Of a stretch of 64,000 nucleotides of DNA, positions 1-10,904 are shown piece by piece. A program made the translations under genes and the position numbers. A model generated the notes under the pieces. That model made no database searches. It worked only from the letters and a program-made list of their open reading frames with translations, and had not been told where the DNA came from. The stretch covers positions 3,779,533-3,843,532 of the forward strand of contig CM076260.1 of assembly GCA_038380795.1 (NCBI GenBank), given 5' to 3'. This DNA is from Pyrocephalus nanus (Eukaryota; Chordata; Aves; Passeriformes; Tyrannidae). Position 1 is the stretch's first letter, and each line of letters opens with the position of its first letter.

Positions 1-216
1 TTCCCCCAGGTGATTGCTGAAGCCCAGTGCCGCCTCTCTGGCTGTGTGAACCCCCTGGGGCAGGAGGACCACAGCCTCAACTCCGTCCCCATCAAGCAGG
101 AGATCCTCGTCCTGCGGCGGGAGCAGCAGGGCTGCCGGCCCACCTACCGCCTGGAGAAGAAACTCATCACCGTGGGCTGCACCTGCGTCACTCCAGTCAT
201 CCGCCACCACTCCTAG
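1..216 (+). CDS. IL17F: Interleukin-17F-like cytokine, 3' end of last coding exon (partial)
   Basis: The first 216 bases read in frame from base 1 to a TAG at 214-216 and encode the last 71 residues of an IL-17 family cytokine, a secreted cystine-knot dimer that signals through IL17RA/IL17RC. Visible family marks are FPQVIAEAQC at the start, [15 protein letters not shown] in the middle and [10 protein letters not shown] near the end, with five cysteines (C10, C15 and a later single C, then the C-T-C pair). The ending TPVIRHHS resembles mammalian IL17F (TPVIHH..) more than IL17A. It lies tail to tail with the IL17A-like gene at 7954-9706, as in mammals. The acceptor of this exon and all upstream exons lie off the left edge. 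F versus A is inferred from the C-terminus and synteny. Confidence 0.88.
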   Translation, partial: FPQVIAEAQCRLSGCVNPLGQEDHSLNSVPIKQEILVLRREQQGCRPTYRLEKKLITVGCTCVTPVIRHHS

Positions 217-985
217 GAGGAATCAGTAGGGCAGGCGGCACTGGGAAGAAGCAGTATATCCTATGGACACCCCTCTGGTGAAATCGCCCACCGCGAATCC
301 CAGGAACTCAACACGACATCAGCCTTCCAAAAACCTGAGCAAATTGCCTCACGAAATTACCTCATGATTCAGATGCTGTTGCATGATGGATTTTAGGATG
401 GGAATCACTGTAGCTGGTGATGGAGGGGAGGGAGAGGGATGGAGGAAAAGCTTTGTTTGTGACCCCAAGTGGTGAGAAGGTAAAGCAGTGCTTTTTTTTG
501 AATTTATTTTTCATTGTGGTTTATATCAGTTTGGTGAATCAAATGAGTTATAGTTTCAAAAGTTGCCCTAATGAATACCTATCCCCAAGCACTGCCATAA
601 AAAATTCCTCCTCCTGCACCTTCTCCTTCCCTTACTCATCCCCTACCCCTTTCCCTTCTCTGGCCACCCCTGGTCTCTAAGATATTATCTGTGTCAATCA
701 AACATTTGTGCCAACAGGCCTGAACTGTTATCATATTCTGCATTTGTTTGGTTTTAGTTGGCGTGGGCTGATTTATTGCAGAGCATTTTGGGACAGAACT
801 GAGTCCACTGCAGTGAGTGTTAAAATGATAAAGAACCAATGAATATTTATATCTATATTTATGTCTTCTATTTATGACTGTATTTATGGCTTTGTGTTTG
901 CTCAGAGTACAAAAAAAAAAGGATAATTTTAATCTGTATTTATTCAATAACTTATCTGCTGAATAAAAAAATCATATTTTATTTA
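217..985 (+). other. IL17F: 3' UTR of the IL17F-like gene with AU-rich instability elements
   Basis: This is non-coding sequence between the stop codon and the poly(A) signal. It contains five AUUUA pentamers at 845-849, 857-861, 870-874, 882-886 and 938-942, in a T/A-rich stretch. Clustered AUUUA motifs are a known mark of short-lived cytokine mRNAs, bound by decay factors such as TTP/ZFP36. The cleavage site is inferred to be about 980-990. Confidence 0.7.
962..967 (+). terminator. IL17F: Polyadenylation signal AATAAA of the IL17F-like gene
   Basis: AATAAA is followed 20-35 bases later by the GT-rich tract TTTGTTTTGTGG (about 991-1002), a good downstream element. It lies 750 bases after the stop codon and just after the AUUUA cluster. 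Confidence 0.7.
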
Positions 986-1569
986 AGAAACTTTGTTTTG
1001 TGGTAGCTCAAAATGAAAGCAGACACAGAGAATGAGTTTGTGCTGCAGTAGCACCAAGAGACTTCAGCAAAGATCAGGCATTTTCCAGTACACTGACATA
1101 AGTAAGAGGGAGCAGAAGAGAATTTACAGCCTAAATAGATGAAAAGATGGGGGAGATGACAATGGAGCTGGATTCTCCAGACCTTGAGGATGGTCTCTAG
1201 GAATGGCAGGAAATGAGGTGGGAGATACCACATTAAGGGACTGCAGCTGGACTTTGGTAACCTGGTTCATGAGAGATGGGAAAGGCCTGTCCTATCGTCT
1301 CCCATATAAGAAGTCGTCCTTACAAACACCAGCTGGATGGTTGGCTGAGCAGGAATGCAGGGAAATGTGAGGTGGCTTCATCTTGCTGCTCTTCAGCCAG
1401 CTAAATAATAGGTGCTGGGATTGAAGTGGTGGAAGAGGATCCCTACCCATCAAGGAAATGAGAAATTGTACCTGCAGGGCAGGGTTGTCTGCTGAGCTTA
1501 GGAAAGGAAGAATTACCCTTTACTCTCCCTTAGATGCACAAGGAGCAGAGACTAAAAAGACTCAGGACC

Positions 1570-1625
1570 TGGACTTGATGATCCTTGTGCATCCCTTCCA
1601 ACTCAGGATACTCTGTGATTCTATA
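1570..1625 (+). repeat. CR1 LINE 3' tail fragment
   Basis: This matches the CR1 3' end pattern CTTGATGATCCTTGTG..CCCTTCCAACTC followed by the degenerate octamer CTGTGATTCTAT. Confidence 0.6.
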
Positions 1626-1914
1626 ACTATTTATTATTTTATCAAATTGCTGCAATGTTTCTTTTTTTTTCTGACATTACTTCATCTTTCACCCAGAGCT
1701 GAGCCAGACTCTCAGACCTCTGACTTTGATTTCTGTTGGTGGAGGCTTTAAGCTCCTATTTCCTTTCCCCCCTGCTTTTAAATCAGGGCAAACCTGTGTG
1801 AACGCATTCTCATATTTCATTTTGACTGCACAGAAGCCACTTAAAATTAGATCCACCATGTGCAGGTAGACTCTGGGTTTCCTCCCCAGAGTAAGTCGGG
1901 CAAGTTGTTGGGTC

Positions 1915-2052
1915 TAAATGACTCGAGGCCAGGTTGGACATGGCTTGGAGCAGCCTGGTCTAGTGCAAGGTGCCCCTGCCCATGGCAAGGGGGGTTGGAA
2001 CGAGATGATCTTTAAGCTTTCTTCTAACCCAAAAAATTCTGTGATTCTGTGA
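1915..2052 (+). repeat. CR1 LINE 3' fragment
   Basis: The fragment contains AGGCCAGGTTGGACATGGC, TGCCCATGGCAAGG and GATGATCTTTAAG, and ends in ATTCTGTGATTCTGTG, the CR1 terminal octamer repeat. Confidence 0.85.
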
Positions 2053-2774
2053 TGAATCCTTTGGTGCTTTTCTGTGGAGTCGGGTGTATTCTCTGCCCTG
2101 TGGGTCACTGGGAGCTGGTTCAACAGCCCATGGGTAACCATCTCATTCAGTTACAGGCATTTGTACTCATTTGTGGCAGCAGCTGTTTCGTTATGACCAC
2201 CAAGCTCTTCATGTGGTGCAGAGCAAACCTCTGGAGGCATTTTCTGCTCGCTCTCATGTATCACCAGCTCTGCTCTTACAGTAACCACTGACCAGGAAAC
2301 TGTAACCCGCTTCTTACTCCTGACCTATTTCTTTCCCTCTCGATGATAAGTCCACCTCCTGGGGTTGTCCTCACTTGTTTTTCAGGGAGAAAAGTATTTT
2401 CTCTCTCTCTTCTCAGTCATAATTACTTTGACATGAGGTTCAGGGCAGCTGAACGAGCATAGTCTCCTGTGCTGATGCTCCTAAACATCCACCACCTTAC
2501 CCTAAGAGTTGTCCTGTCTGGATGAATGATGAAGTAGCTAATCAAGAAAATACACAGGTAGCTAATTAAGGAAGTCTCTCCCACAGGTCATGAGGTTTCA
2601 CAGCCGGAGCTACCAACTGCAAACCACACACCTCTCAGGGAGGTACGGGGATTATTTCTAAACAAAATGAGCAACGGGGGCTGTTTCCTTCTAATGGCAT
2701 CATTCTTAGAGTGCAGCTGGTTGTAAAAATGAGTCTGGTTATATTTAAGGTGCTGGCTTTCATTTCCAGCAATC

Positions 2775-2849
2775 TATTAATTTGGGAATTGGAACTAGAA
2801 TGATCTTTGAGGTCCCTTCCAAGCCAGACCATTCTGTGATTCTGTGAAT
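2775..2849 (+). repeat. CR1 LINE 3' tail fragment
   Basis: Short tail reading GAATGATCTTTGAGGTCCC, then CCAGACCATTCTGTGATTCTG. Confidence 0.7.
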
Positions 2850-3814
2850 CTGAGAACATGGCAAATGAGTTTGTGCTTCTTGTAAACAGCACAGTCATAA
2901 CACCACTGAGAGCAAGCACAGTTCAGAGCTGGGGACCAGCCTTTGCTAAAAGCTCTGCTTGTTTCTTAACACTTCAGCTACAGATCCAGCCCAGCTGGGT
3001 GTCCAGTTGAGCATCTGTGGCTCTCAGTGCAGCTTGGGGAAGCCTTCAGGGACTCAGTTGTTTTACCAGGAGGAGTAGACACATCTGTAGGTGTAACAGC
3101 AGTGCCACAGCATTTTCTTGTAACCTGCTGGGCTAAGCAACCTCCAGTCACAGGTTGGTATTTGAGCCTCGTGGCCTTTCCTATCCCTTTCCTCTTCTGC
3201 TTGCCTCTCACTAACCTCCTTTCCGTGGCTCTTGCTCGCTGCTCCCCTTGCTGTGCCTGTTCTGGCAGCTCAGGCAGGGGTCCTGGGGCAGCAACTCCCA
3301 TGGGATGTTGGTGCAGAGACCCCTGTATTAGCATGGGGGGCACAGCAGTGATCTCTGCTCAGGTAGATGCCTCCTCCCTGACTTGTGCTGTGACCTGTGG
3401 ATGTATTGACCTGAAAGTGTGAGCCAGGCTTCTTTGGACCCCTGACCACATGGGTGTTCAAAAGGACTATGGACCAGAGCAGCCTGCTACACAGAAAATA
3501 TTGCTTTTTTTGAAACAACACCAAAATTATTTGTGTCCGTGTTTGGTAAACCAGAAAAAGAGACTAATGGCTGGAAAAGCCAGCAGTTGACATAGTTTGT
3601 TCAGAGTTACAGGAGAAACTTTAAGGGTATGAGCAATTTTCTGGTCAGTCCTGTGGAGATCTGTGGGTTAGTGTCAACATGATGGGTGTAGATGATGGGG
3701 TGAATTTCTGTATCAGCTGCGAGTTCTGGAGATCGCCCAAGACACCAGACCAGAAACCTGCTCCCATTTCACCATCAGGGGGTAAAACATGAGACTTGCC
3801 TTGATCTTCCCTGT

Positions 3815-3995
3815 CAGGGTGGTTGCCCAGAGAAGCTGTGGCTGCCCCATCCCTGGAATTGTTCAAAGACAGTTTGGACTGTGCTTGGAGCAACCAGGGG
3901 ATAGTGGAAGGTGCCCCTGCCCATGGCAGGAGGTTGTAAAAAGTGATCTTTAAGGTTCCTTCCTATCCAAACCATTCTGTAATTCCACAATCTCC
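3815..3995 (+). repeat. CR1 LINE 3' fragment
   Basis: Contains TTGCCCAGAGAAGCTGTGGC, the CCCATCCCTGGAA block and the TGCCCATGGCAGG block, and ends CCATTCTGTAATTCC. Confidence 0.85.
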
Positions 3996-4296
3996 TTTTG
4001 TCTCCATCCTCTTCCTTCTCTTACTTCTTTGATATTATTTTTAACCTTGTGCTTTAGAAGAATCTACTGAGTGGGTTGGGCCTGCATTTTCTACACCACT
4101 GTTACATGACAGTGATAAAGAAACCCCAAACTTGCTTAAAATGTCTGTGATTGTCTGGTACTACTCGGCAGAGTCAGAGCTGTTGGTGGGGGTGGGACTG
4201 TGCTGGTGCTGTTTTTCAGGAGCTGAGAAGATGCCAGTCAGACTCAGCACCAGAAACAAACTAGACCTTCTGCCTTTTGGTGCTCACAATGAGAAG

Positions 4297-4356
4297 TTCC
4301 AGGAGTTGGAATTTAGTGATACTTGTGGGTCCCTTCCAACTCAAGATATTATATGA
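4297..4356 (+). repeat. CR1 LINE 3' tail fragment
   Basis: Reads TTGTGGGTCCCTTCCAACTC, then AGATATTATATGACTG. It is the same subtype as the 1570 copy. Confidence 0.6.
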
Positions 4357-5650
4357 CTGAAAACATATTCCATATTTTCAAATTATTCTCCCTACTTCCA
4401 GGGCTAGATAGTGGTAGAAGGTTCAAATCCTCAGGTCCTTAGAGAAATCCCTTCCTGCTTTCTATGTAACTTTTTATTTATTTATTATTCCTTCAGAAAA
4501 GTGGCTCAGCTTTTCCACCTTTTCTTGTAACTTCAACAAAACACTAAAAATATGCTTGATGCTCTTGGGGGGTCATGGACTGACAAAATACTCTTTTCTG
4601 GGCACAGCTTTCTATGAGTGAGTAAAACCTGTACAAACCATCTGTTTTATCTGCATTCTTAGTAAGCATAATGTATTTGTATCATGATCAAAGTTCCCTG
4701 ATCTGGTAAACAGATAGAGATGGTTTATCTTCTCTCTAACTTGCCCCCAGAATTTTTTGGTCTGGCTTTTTATTTCAATCTTCTTAAACCTGTGTTTCTT
4801 GGCCTCCTTACGGCTGAATCTGTAGCACCTTTTACAAGCATCTGGTTTCTATCCAGATTGCTTTGATAAGTGGCAACAGTGAGCCTGGTTATCTGATCAC
4901 TTGCTGCACAAATCCAGTCTCAAAGTGCCCTTTCTGCTGGGTTTTGCTCACAGGTTGCCAAGCAATCTGTTTGCCAAGACATTGCTGCTCAGATTTTGCA
5001 AACTGACACGAAACTGAGATGGGGAGCAGTGGAAACTCTTATGTTGAAGAGGCTTTTGCAGCAATTTCCACCACCCCCCCAGCCCCATCCCTCCAATGAT
5101 GATATCGTTTAAGGGCATCAATTTAGCAGAAATTTGGGCTGCAACTCTTGAAAACAAGAAGGAACAAACTTTACCTGTTGAACCTCAAACTGCTAAGAGC
5201 TGTGCAAGGGTGAGAGAGGAGCCCTAGTCTCTTCAGTCTCCTCTTGTGATCACTATCGACTGTAATCATGAATGTTTGCCCAGAAAAATAAGGACAGTGA
5301 TCAGGTGACCAGTGGCAGGGTGCACTAGTTTGGGATTATTCTACACCTTTCCAACTGAACTCTGCAGTGTGAGGGAAAATCTCTTGGCTCGTTGTGCCAG
5401 GAGTTATGGGAGAACTTGCAGTAGGAAAAGAAAGAAGTCCTCAGGCCCAGTGAATCAGCCCGATTGATCACCAATTAAACACTTCTGCAGGAGCATGTGC
5501 GACACACAGGCAGCTTGCAGAGGTCACCATGAACTTAGCACAAAGCCAAGTAAATAAGAAAGAGTCGTGTCCTCAGGCACGGATTTTAGTGGGTTTGTAA
5601 ATGGTCCAAGGGACAATGGTGATTCTGGCAGGGGGATTGGAATATCTTTA

Positions 5651-5775
5651 ATCAGGCCAGGCTGGACAGGGCTTGGAGCAACCTGGTCTAGTGGAAGGTG
5701 TCTCTGCCCATGGCAGGGGCGTTGGAACCAGATGATCTTTGGGGTTCCTTCCTACCCAAGCTATTCCATGATGAT
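5651..5775 (+). repeat. CR1 LINE 3' fragment
   Basis: Contains GGCCAGGCTGGACAGGGCTT, GTGGAAGGTGTCTCTGCCC and a degenerate tail ATTCCATGATGATG. Confidence 0.85.
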
Positions 5776-7534
5776 GATCTTTGCAGCCCATCAGCAGAAA
5801 GCTGTTGGTGTTTTGATGCTCCAGCTGCGTCATCTTTTTCTGAGCTGGTTCTGCCTTTTTCCACCCAGTAGCTTTCTCAGTATTTTTAACCAGTCTCCAT
5901 TACTCATGTGCCAACTCCAGCCCATGGCACATCACTCCCAGGTAAAGAAAGGTTGGATTTTCTCTGATTTTAACTTTTAAAGGTTACTACTTGGGCTAAT
6001 TGCAGACAATTCTCCAAACCCCCTAGGAGTGGTAGGACATGGAGAGATTATCTGATGGACAAGGCAGTCAGCCCACCTTCAGTCTTCTTGGACTGATATT
6101 TACACAAATCCTTGGAGACCTCAAAGGATGCATGTTCCTCAATGGTTTTTTGGCTTGGGCTTTTTTTTTTTTGGAAGTTTGTTCTCCTGCTTGATATTCA
6201 TGGGACTGTCAGCTGGGGTGAACTTCAGGCCCTGAAGGAGACCTTAAGGAAGAACAGCTGGAGATAAGGTCAGAAACAAGCTAAATTAGACTCACACTCA
6301 CTCCTAGATTCCTGTGTGTGGGAAAGATTGTTAGAATGTAAGTAAAAGTGTGGACAGAAGTTCATTGTTGTGATTGCAGACACTGTGGTCATGCAGACTT
6401 AATGAATGTTTCCTTGGACCAGTGTTTATATAACAGGTCAAGGGATAGTGTGGAACTTGTGGCTGTGCCGTGGGTTTAAGTTATAGGATGACCAACCTGA
6501 TGGTGCCTGGAGTAGATTAGGGAGGGTTTAGGCTCACTAGAACACCAAGGGGGAATAACCCCCAGTAGCAAAATTGGGATTATCCCATCTCCAGTTAGCT
6601 GGATCTGAAGGAGATGCTGTCACCTGAGAGGACCTTACCCCTCATTAGGGACTTGCAGCCCTGAGCTCTGCATCTCTGCAAGTTCTGTTGCACTTGCCAG
6701 TGGCACTTTGCCAGTGCCTGAGCAGGGTCACACCTCCCTGAGAAGGCAGAAAACAAAACATCCGCATCTCCACGAGGCAACCTGCCCTCTGAAACGTGGA
6801 ACATCTTCGGTTGAGCACTTCTAACCCCTCTGTGCTTTAAATAAACCCACCTGTCACGCCAGGCACCCACCCACGCATCCCTACCACAACCACAGCAGAA
6901 ATGCTGTGTCAGGGTGCTCCACACTTGAAGCACTGACTGCTGGCAGCAAACACGTTGGAAGGACACGAGCGTGGAGAAAATCACGATTTCCCTCTTGCGC
7001 CCAGGTGGTGAAACTCTGCTCCACAGAAAACGAGTTGAAATGGGTTGGACTGAGATTCCCAGATAATGTTGGAGCAAAGTGGAAAAAAAACCAAACAACA
7101 AAACTCAGCAGTGGAAACACACTTGCTGTTTTAAGGGGGGGGAGTTTCTTTCCCCCTAAAGAAACATTTGTGTTGAATCCATTTTTACAAATCCTTTTCT
7201 GGTTGGACAATTAGGTGGATAACTGGGTAGCTACCAAGGAGTAAGTTTTTTTTTCACTTGTCTGTCCTTAATGTGAATCTCTCAGGTGTCACTTGAGAAA
7301 TCATTTTCCTCTGGGTATTTAAGTTTCTCTGTTGGTAAAACAGTGTTTTTCCTGATTTTTTTTTCTGTGGGCTTTACATTCTATTGCAGCAGAGCTAGAT
7401 GTTATTTAGAGGATTTTAGGTTTTAGTATCATGTAAATCTATTTTATGGTCATAATTGAGTGATGCCTTCCCTTAACAAAAAGACTTCTTTAGAAAGAAA
7501 ACAGAATACCAAAAAATTTTCCACTTTTTGCTTT

Positions 7535-7540
7535 TTTATT
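7535..7540 (-). terminator. IL17A: Polyadenylation signal AATAAA of the IL17A-like gene
   Basis: TTTATT on the + strand reads AATAAA on the - strand, 414 bases past the stop codon. Three AUUUA motifs precede it in the transcript (complements of 7550-7554, 7623-7627, 7637-7641), and a T-rich stretch follows it on the - strand. Other A-rich hexamers nearby could also serve. Confidence 0.5.
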
Positions 7541-7953
7541 ACACAAAGATAAATTAACATTATCTTAATACTTTAAAATAATACATTTGGATAGTATATT
7601 ATTGCTATTTTTCCCACCAGCATAAATAGATTTACATAAATAGTCATTTCAAAGTGTAAACTACAGATGATATACTAAAGATATCCCACTATTTTTCAGT
7701 CCAGCACATGGAGTAGTCCAGATTCTGAATTCATGAAGTTTAACAATTTTGAAGAAAACATATTAGGTTGTTTTTTTGTGTGTGTGTTGTTTTTTTTTTT
7801 TTTTTTTAAGTGAGACTCTTAACGATTTTTAATGTATTCTGATATATTCTAGCTAACTATTGTAGCTTGATTCAGTTTTGTGGAGACTGAATCAGGCCCA
7901 CCATCTCAATGCCAGGAGGTTTCCCATGGCTCTCTCTTCACAGCCAGCTCCCT
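7541..7953 (-). other. IL17A: 3' UTR of the IL17A-like gene
   Basis: This A/T-rich sequence lies between the stop codon (7954-7956) and the poly(A) signal. In the transcript it carries an A18 run with a CA-rich segment (complement of about 7771-7807) and three AUUUA pentamers, fewer than the five in the IL17F-like 3' UTR. Confidence 0.55.
7790..7807. repeat. Poly-T tract (18 T)
   Basis: Homopolymer run next to a short TG run, inside the 3' UTR of the IL17A-like gene (A18 in the mRNA sense). Confidence 0.9.
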
Positions 7954-8191
7954 TCAAGCCTGGGGTTTCGTCAGGGGGGTGACACAGGTACAGCCCACAG
8001 TGATGACTTTCTTCTCCAGCCTGAAGGATTGCTGGCAGCCCTTCTGCTCCCTCCGGAGGACGAGGATCTCCTGCATGATGGGGACGGAGTTAAGACCGTG
8101 GTCCAGCTCCCCATCGGAATTCAAGCACCTAAGGTGGCGGCACTCGGCGTCCGCGATCACCCGGGGGAAGCGGTTGTGGTCCTCATCGATC
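7954..8191 (-). CDS. IL17A: IL17A-like coding exon 3 (last)
   Basis: The acceptor CCCTCCCAG|GATCG completes the split codon AG|G (R87), and the exon runs to a TGA at 7954-7956. It encodes five of the six knot cysteines and the receptor-contact core. It is clearly related to the IL17F-like exon at 1-216: both carry the [13 protein letters not shown] and VGCTCVTP blocks, as expected for old tandem duplicates. Confidence 0.94.
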
Positions 8192-9706
8192 CTGGGAGGG
8201 GACAGGAAAAGAAGTGTTGGTAATGGAAATGCTGCTCCAGAGGCAAGATAATCTGAGTAACTACGGGCTCCTGAACCTGTTCCTCCTGGGATATATTGCC
8301 CACAGAGGGACAGGAGACCCCCCCACTACTAAAGGTTTCTAAGAAACAGAGCATAAGTAAGTAAAGGACTTGATGATCTCAGAGGTCTTTTCCAGCCTTA
8401 ATGATCCTATGATTCTGAATATTCAGGTTTTTAAGTGTAAGTCAAGCAGGCCAGGCTGCATGCAACTGTTTTTGCTTTTGCTTTAAGCAAGCACTGACTT
8501 TGAAAGACTGGTCAGAAGTGATTTGAGCTTCCCAGCACCTCACTCTGACTGACAGACCTAAACCCTTCAGCTCCCCCCTCAAAACATGAAACATTAATCC
8601 TGACATTATTAAACCACCATTGAATTTGGTGCAATATTAACTCTCTGAGATATTTTTTATGATGTCTTAGGTAAAGAATTCTTTTGAAGATAAAACTTGC
8701 CCAAATATACAAATAAATTAATTAAATTATAGAAGTAATTTGCTTTGACTTCTGTATTTGCCTAGGCCAGTTTTTTGCTCTGTGCTGTTTTCTCTACTGG
8801 TTTTCTTTCAAAGAGGATCGTGTGGACTGTGGGTACCCTCATATTTCCAAAACTTCTCAACAGTTAAGCACTGAAAATAAAGAAGTGGGCATGGCCTTGC
8901 CATTCCTCATGACCAGGACATCCAGTGTACTTTCCAGGCCTTAGGGATAGGGATCATACCTGTAATCCCAAGGAGACAGAGAGCGGCTGCTCACATTGAG
9001 ACTTGCTTTGGTGTCCTGGTTTGTGTTGCTGATGCTTATGTTGACTCTCACAGTTTGGGGGAATCTTGAGTCTTTTTGGGTCGGACATCCAGGATAAGCT
9101 TGCTTGAAGAGGCTCTGTGGCTTGATTGCCTTCTCGAGGGGAGAAGTGCTGGCTGAGAGCAGGGCCAGCAGCATGAGGAGCAGTACTCTGAGCTGAAGAA
9201 AAGTGATGCATTTAGGACACAAGGCAGGTACAGCTGTGAAATTCATCCACAGTCAGTCTAAGTGGTAATCAAAGCCTATACAGCAGGTTGGAGTAATTAT
9301 GGAAAAATAAGTTGTATTTTTGCTTTCTTTAACTGATTCTTACAGTGCTGACCAGCATGATACACACACAGTTATAATTTGGTGATAAAAAAAATTATAG
9401 AAAGTAATATAAGACAGGAGATTTCAGAAAGGATATAGCAAGCAAAAGACACTGTAAGGTTGAGGTTTCAATGTATTTCTTGACTCACAGCAATGTAGTA
9501 TCCCATGTCACAATATGCTTGTACAGTTGCTACCCCAACTAAAATTTTAGGTTTTTTCAATTATTAATGGTTTAAACAAGCATTTTAAAGGTGGGCGCAG
9601 ATCCCTATTCCATCTATTCAAATTTAAAGATGTCTCTGTCAAATTGTGGGCAAAAAAACCCTAGCAAGCAAATTCTTACCAGAGAAGCACAAGGGGTCGG
9701 AGACAT
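7954..9706 (-). CDS. IL17A: Interleukin-17A-like cytokine, complete three-exon gene
   Basis: The CDS is the join, on the - strand, of 9680-9706, 8960-9192 and 7954-8191 (27+233+238 = 498 nt), giving 165 aa against 155 for human IL17A. It is a secreted pro-inflammatory cystine-knot cytokine of T helper 17-type cells. The product begins MSPTPCASL and has a hydrophobic signal segment at residues 12-21 ([10 protein letters not shown]). Cysteines are at 45, 104, 109, 139, 154 and 156, matching the family pattern. Two N-glycosylation sequons are present (N60-I-S, N75-V-S). Landmarks are SPWDYR at 82-87, NSVPI at 121-125, EILVLRRE at 128-135, FRLEKK at 143-148 and VGCTCVTP at 152-159. All junctions use GT/AG. 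The ATG was chosen because MSPTPCASL matches the very short first coding exon of mammalian IL17A and lies about 85 bases after a TATA box. Assignment to IL17A rather than IL17F is by synteny and orientation. Confidence 0.92.
8192..8959 (-). other. IL17A: Intron 2 of the IL17A-like gene
   Basis: This 768-base intron is bounded by GTATGA and CTCCCAG on the - strand. It contains one short antisense CR1 tail (8367-8415). The rest looks unique and non-coding. Confidence 0.8.
8367..8415 (+). repeat. CR1 LINE 3' tail fragment in IL17A intron 2
   Basis: Reads CTTGATGATCTCAGAGGTC, CCAGCCTTAATGATCC and TATGATTCTGAA. The subtype differs from most copies here. Confidence 0.65.
8960..9192 (-). CDS. IL17A: IL17A-like coding exon 2
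   Basis: The acceptor is TTTTCTTCAG|CTCAGAG and the donor is GATTACAG|GTATGA. It encodes the signal-peptide core, the first knot cysteine (PGC at 43-45), both N-glycan sequons and SPWDYR. The frame stays open upstream of the acceptor and downstream of the donor, so a longer open frame is visible there, but the splice sites and the IL17 alignment set these borders. Confidence 0.92.
9193..9679 (-). other. IL17A: Intron 1 of the IL17A-like gene
   Basis: This 487-base intron is bounded by GTAAGA and CTTCAG on the - strand. It is A/T rich, and I see no repeat or other feature in it. Confidence 0.8.
9680..9706 (-). CDS. IL17A: IL17A-like coding exon 1
   Basis: This exon encodes only nine residues, MSPTPCASL, and ends at the donor CTCTG|GTAAGA in phase 0. 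The tiny first coding exon is a conserved property of IL17A/F genes. It is too short to appear as an open reading frame. Confidence 0.88.
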
Positions 9707-9788
9707 CTTCCTTTCTCCTCTTGCTGTGTCTGATGTTTGTCCTGGGCTCTGCTGAGCTGAAGGTGTCTGGGCACATTTGCTGCTGGAC

Positions 9789-9795
9789 CTTTTAT
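9789..9795 (-). promoter_or_regulatory. IL17A: TATA box of the IL17A-like gene
   Basis: TATAAAA on the - strand (context CTTATAAAAGG) lies 83-91 bases before the ATG. A start site about 30 bases downstream, near 9760, would give a 5' UTR of about 55 bases, typical of an inducible cytokine gene. Confidence 0.75.
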
Positions 9796-9799
9796 AAGG

Positions 9800-10904
9800 G
9801 TTTCTGGGCTGTCCTAGATAACTTGGAGTAGGTGTTTTTTCCCAACCTTAACTGTGGTTTCTGACCATAACTTATATGAAAAAGTGTGTGTAAACAGATT
9901 CCATTAGCACAGGTGGAAGACAGGATATGGGCTCACCCTTTCTAAGATCTGTAGATGATGTCACTCCTTCAGCCCTGTCACTCAAGTGGCAACAAAACTA
10001 AATGAAGACATTACAAAACCACCAAAAAAATTGGTACTTACTGCAAATTCGCAGGTGCAAAGTGCTCAATTTTAAATTGGGATGCTGTAGGTACCAAAAA
10101 CAAATGTCACTGGCACAGGTTGGATCTGTTTGCTCCTAGGTCAGTCTGATGTGTTTTCATTCCAAATTGGGCAGATGTTGGAGAGCAGACCACCATTCAA
10201 TTCTCTCAAATTCTTGCCATGGGCTGCAATTTGTCCTGATGTCTGAAGAGCTATGCTCCTTCTTGAGCTCCTATTTTTTTCTCAAATCTTCTACTCCGAA
10301 CTGGGCTATTTATACTCATGGTTACACCTCAGATGTGATATCTCAGTTTTGATCAGAATACTTTGCGATAGTGAGTTCCAAAATTTGGTCATTCTCTATC
10401 CAGAGGAAAAAAAAAAAGAGTGAACTTTGTTTTGAGCTTTCAACCTTTTAATTTTACTTTCGTTTTACTTCTCTTGTGCTATGAGACAAGGCTTTGACCC
10501 TAAGGAAAGTGGTCTGAGAAGTGTGGTGAATGAAGTTAAACCTTCAGTTCCTAATTTAGGAAGAGGACTGAGGGATTCAAGACCAACCCTGCAAAGGCTG
10601 GGAGATGCAGAATGACTCCTCTTATAGGCAGAAAAACTGGAGGGAACTGCAGATGCACCTCCTCCATGGTATATAGGTGATGGAATGCTGTGTTCAAAAA
10701 TACTGGGAGCTGAAATACCTTGGATAGTGCAGCCCCAAGGTATTATGACTCCCTATATCCCAGCCCTGTGTGCTGGATGACAGTGATCAGTGATCCCAGG
10801 TAGCTCTCTGTCCCACCCTGCTGTCTCTCCATCCTTTCCAAACCCTATATTGCAGTTGTGGGATACCCTGCCAGGTTAATATTTTAACATGCAACATTTA
10901 GGAG
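9800..10904. other. 5' flank of the IL17A-like gene
   Basis: Unique A/T-rich sequence without recognisable genes or CR1. It is the likely place for proximal IL17A control, but apart from one AGGTCA I can name no site with confidence. Confidence 0.5.
10138..10143 (+). promoter_or_regulatory. Possible ROR half-site upstream of the IL17A-like gene
   Basis: AGGTCA, preceded by T, lies about 380 bases upstream of the inferred start site. ROR-gamma-t drives mammalian IL17A through AGGTCA half-sites with an A/T-rich 5' flank. The flank here (CTCCT) is poor, so this is weak support. Confidence 0.2.

Larger units (their letters stand above)
986..7530. other. Intergenic region between the two IL17 gene tails
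   Basis: No coding exon is recognisable. Apart from the CR1 fragments listed separately (1570, 1915, 2775, 3815, 4297, 5651), this is unique A/T-rich sequence with short poly-T and poly-pyrimidine runs. The open frames are short, lack family motifs, and several run through CR1 copies. Confidence 0.6.

Noticed and set aside
8941..9246. 101-aa - strand frame starting [10 protein letters not shown]
   Set aside because: It extends IL17A exon 2 past both splice sites. The real N-terminus comes from the separate 27-nt exon at 9680-9706.
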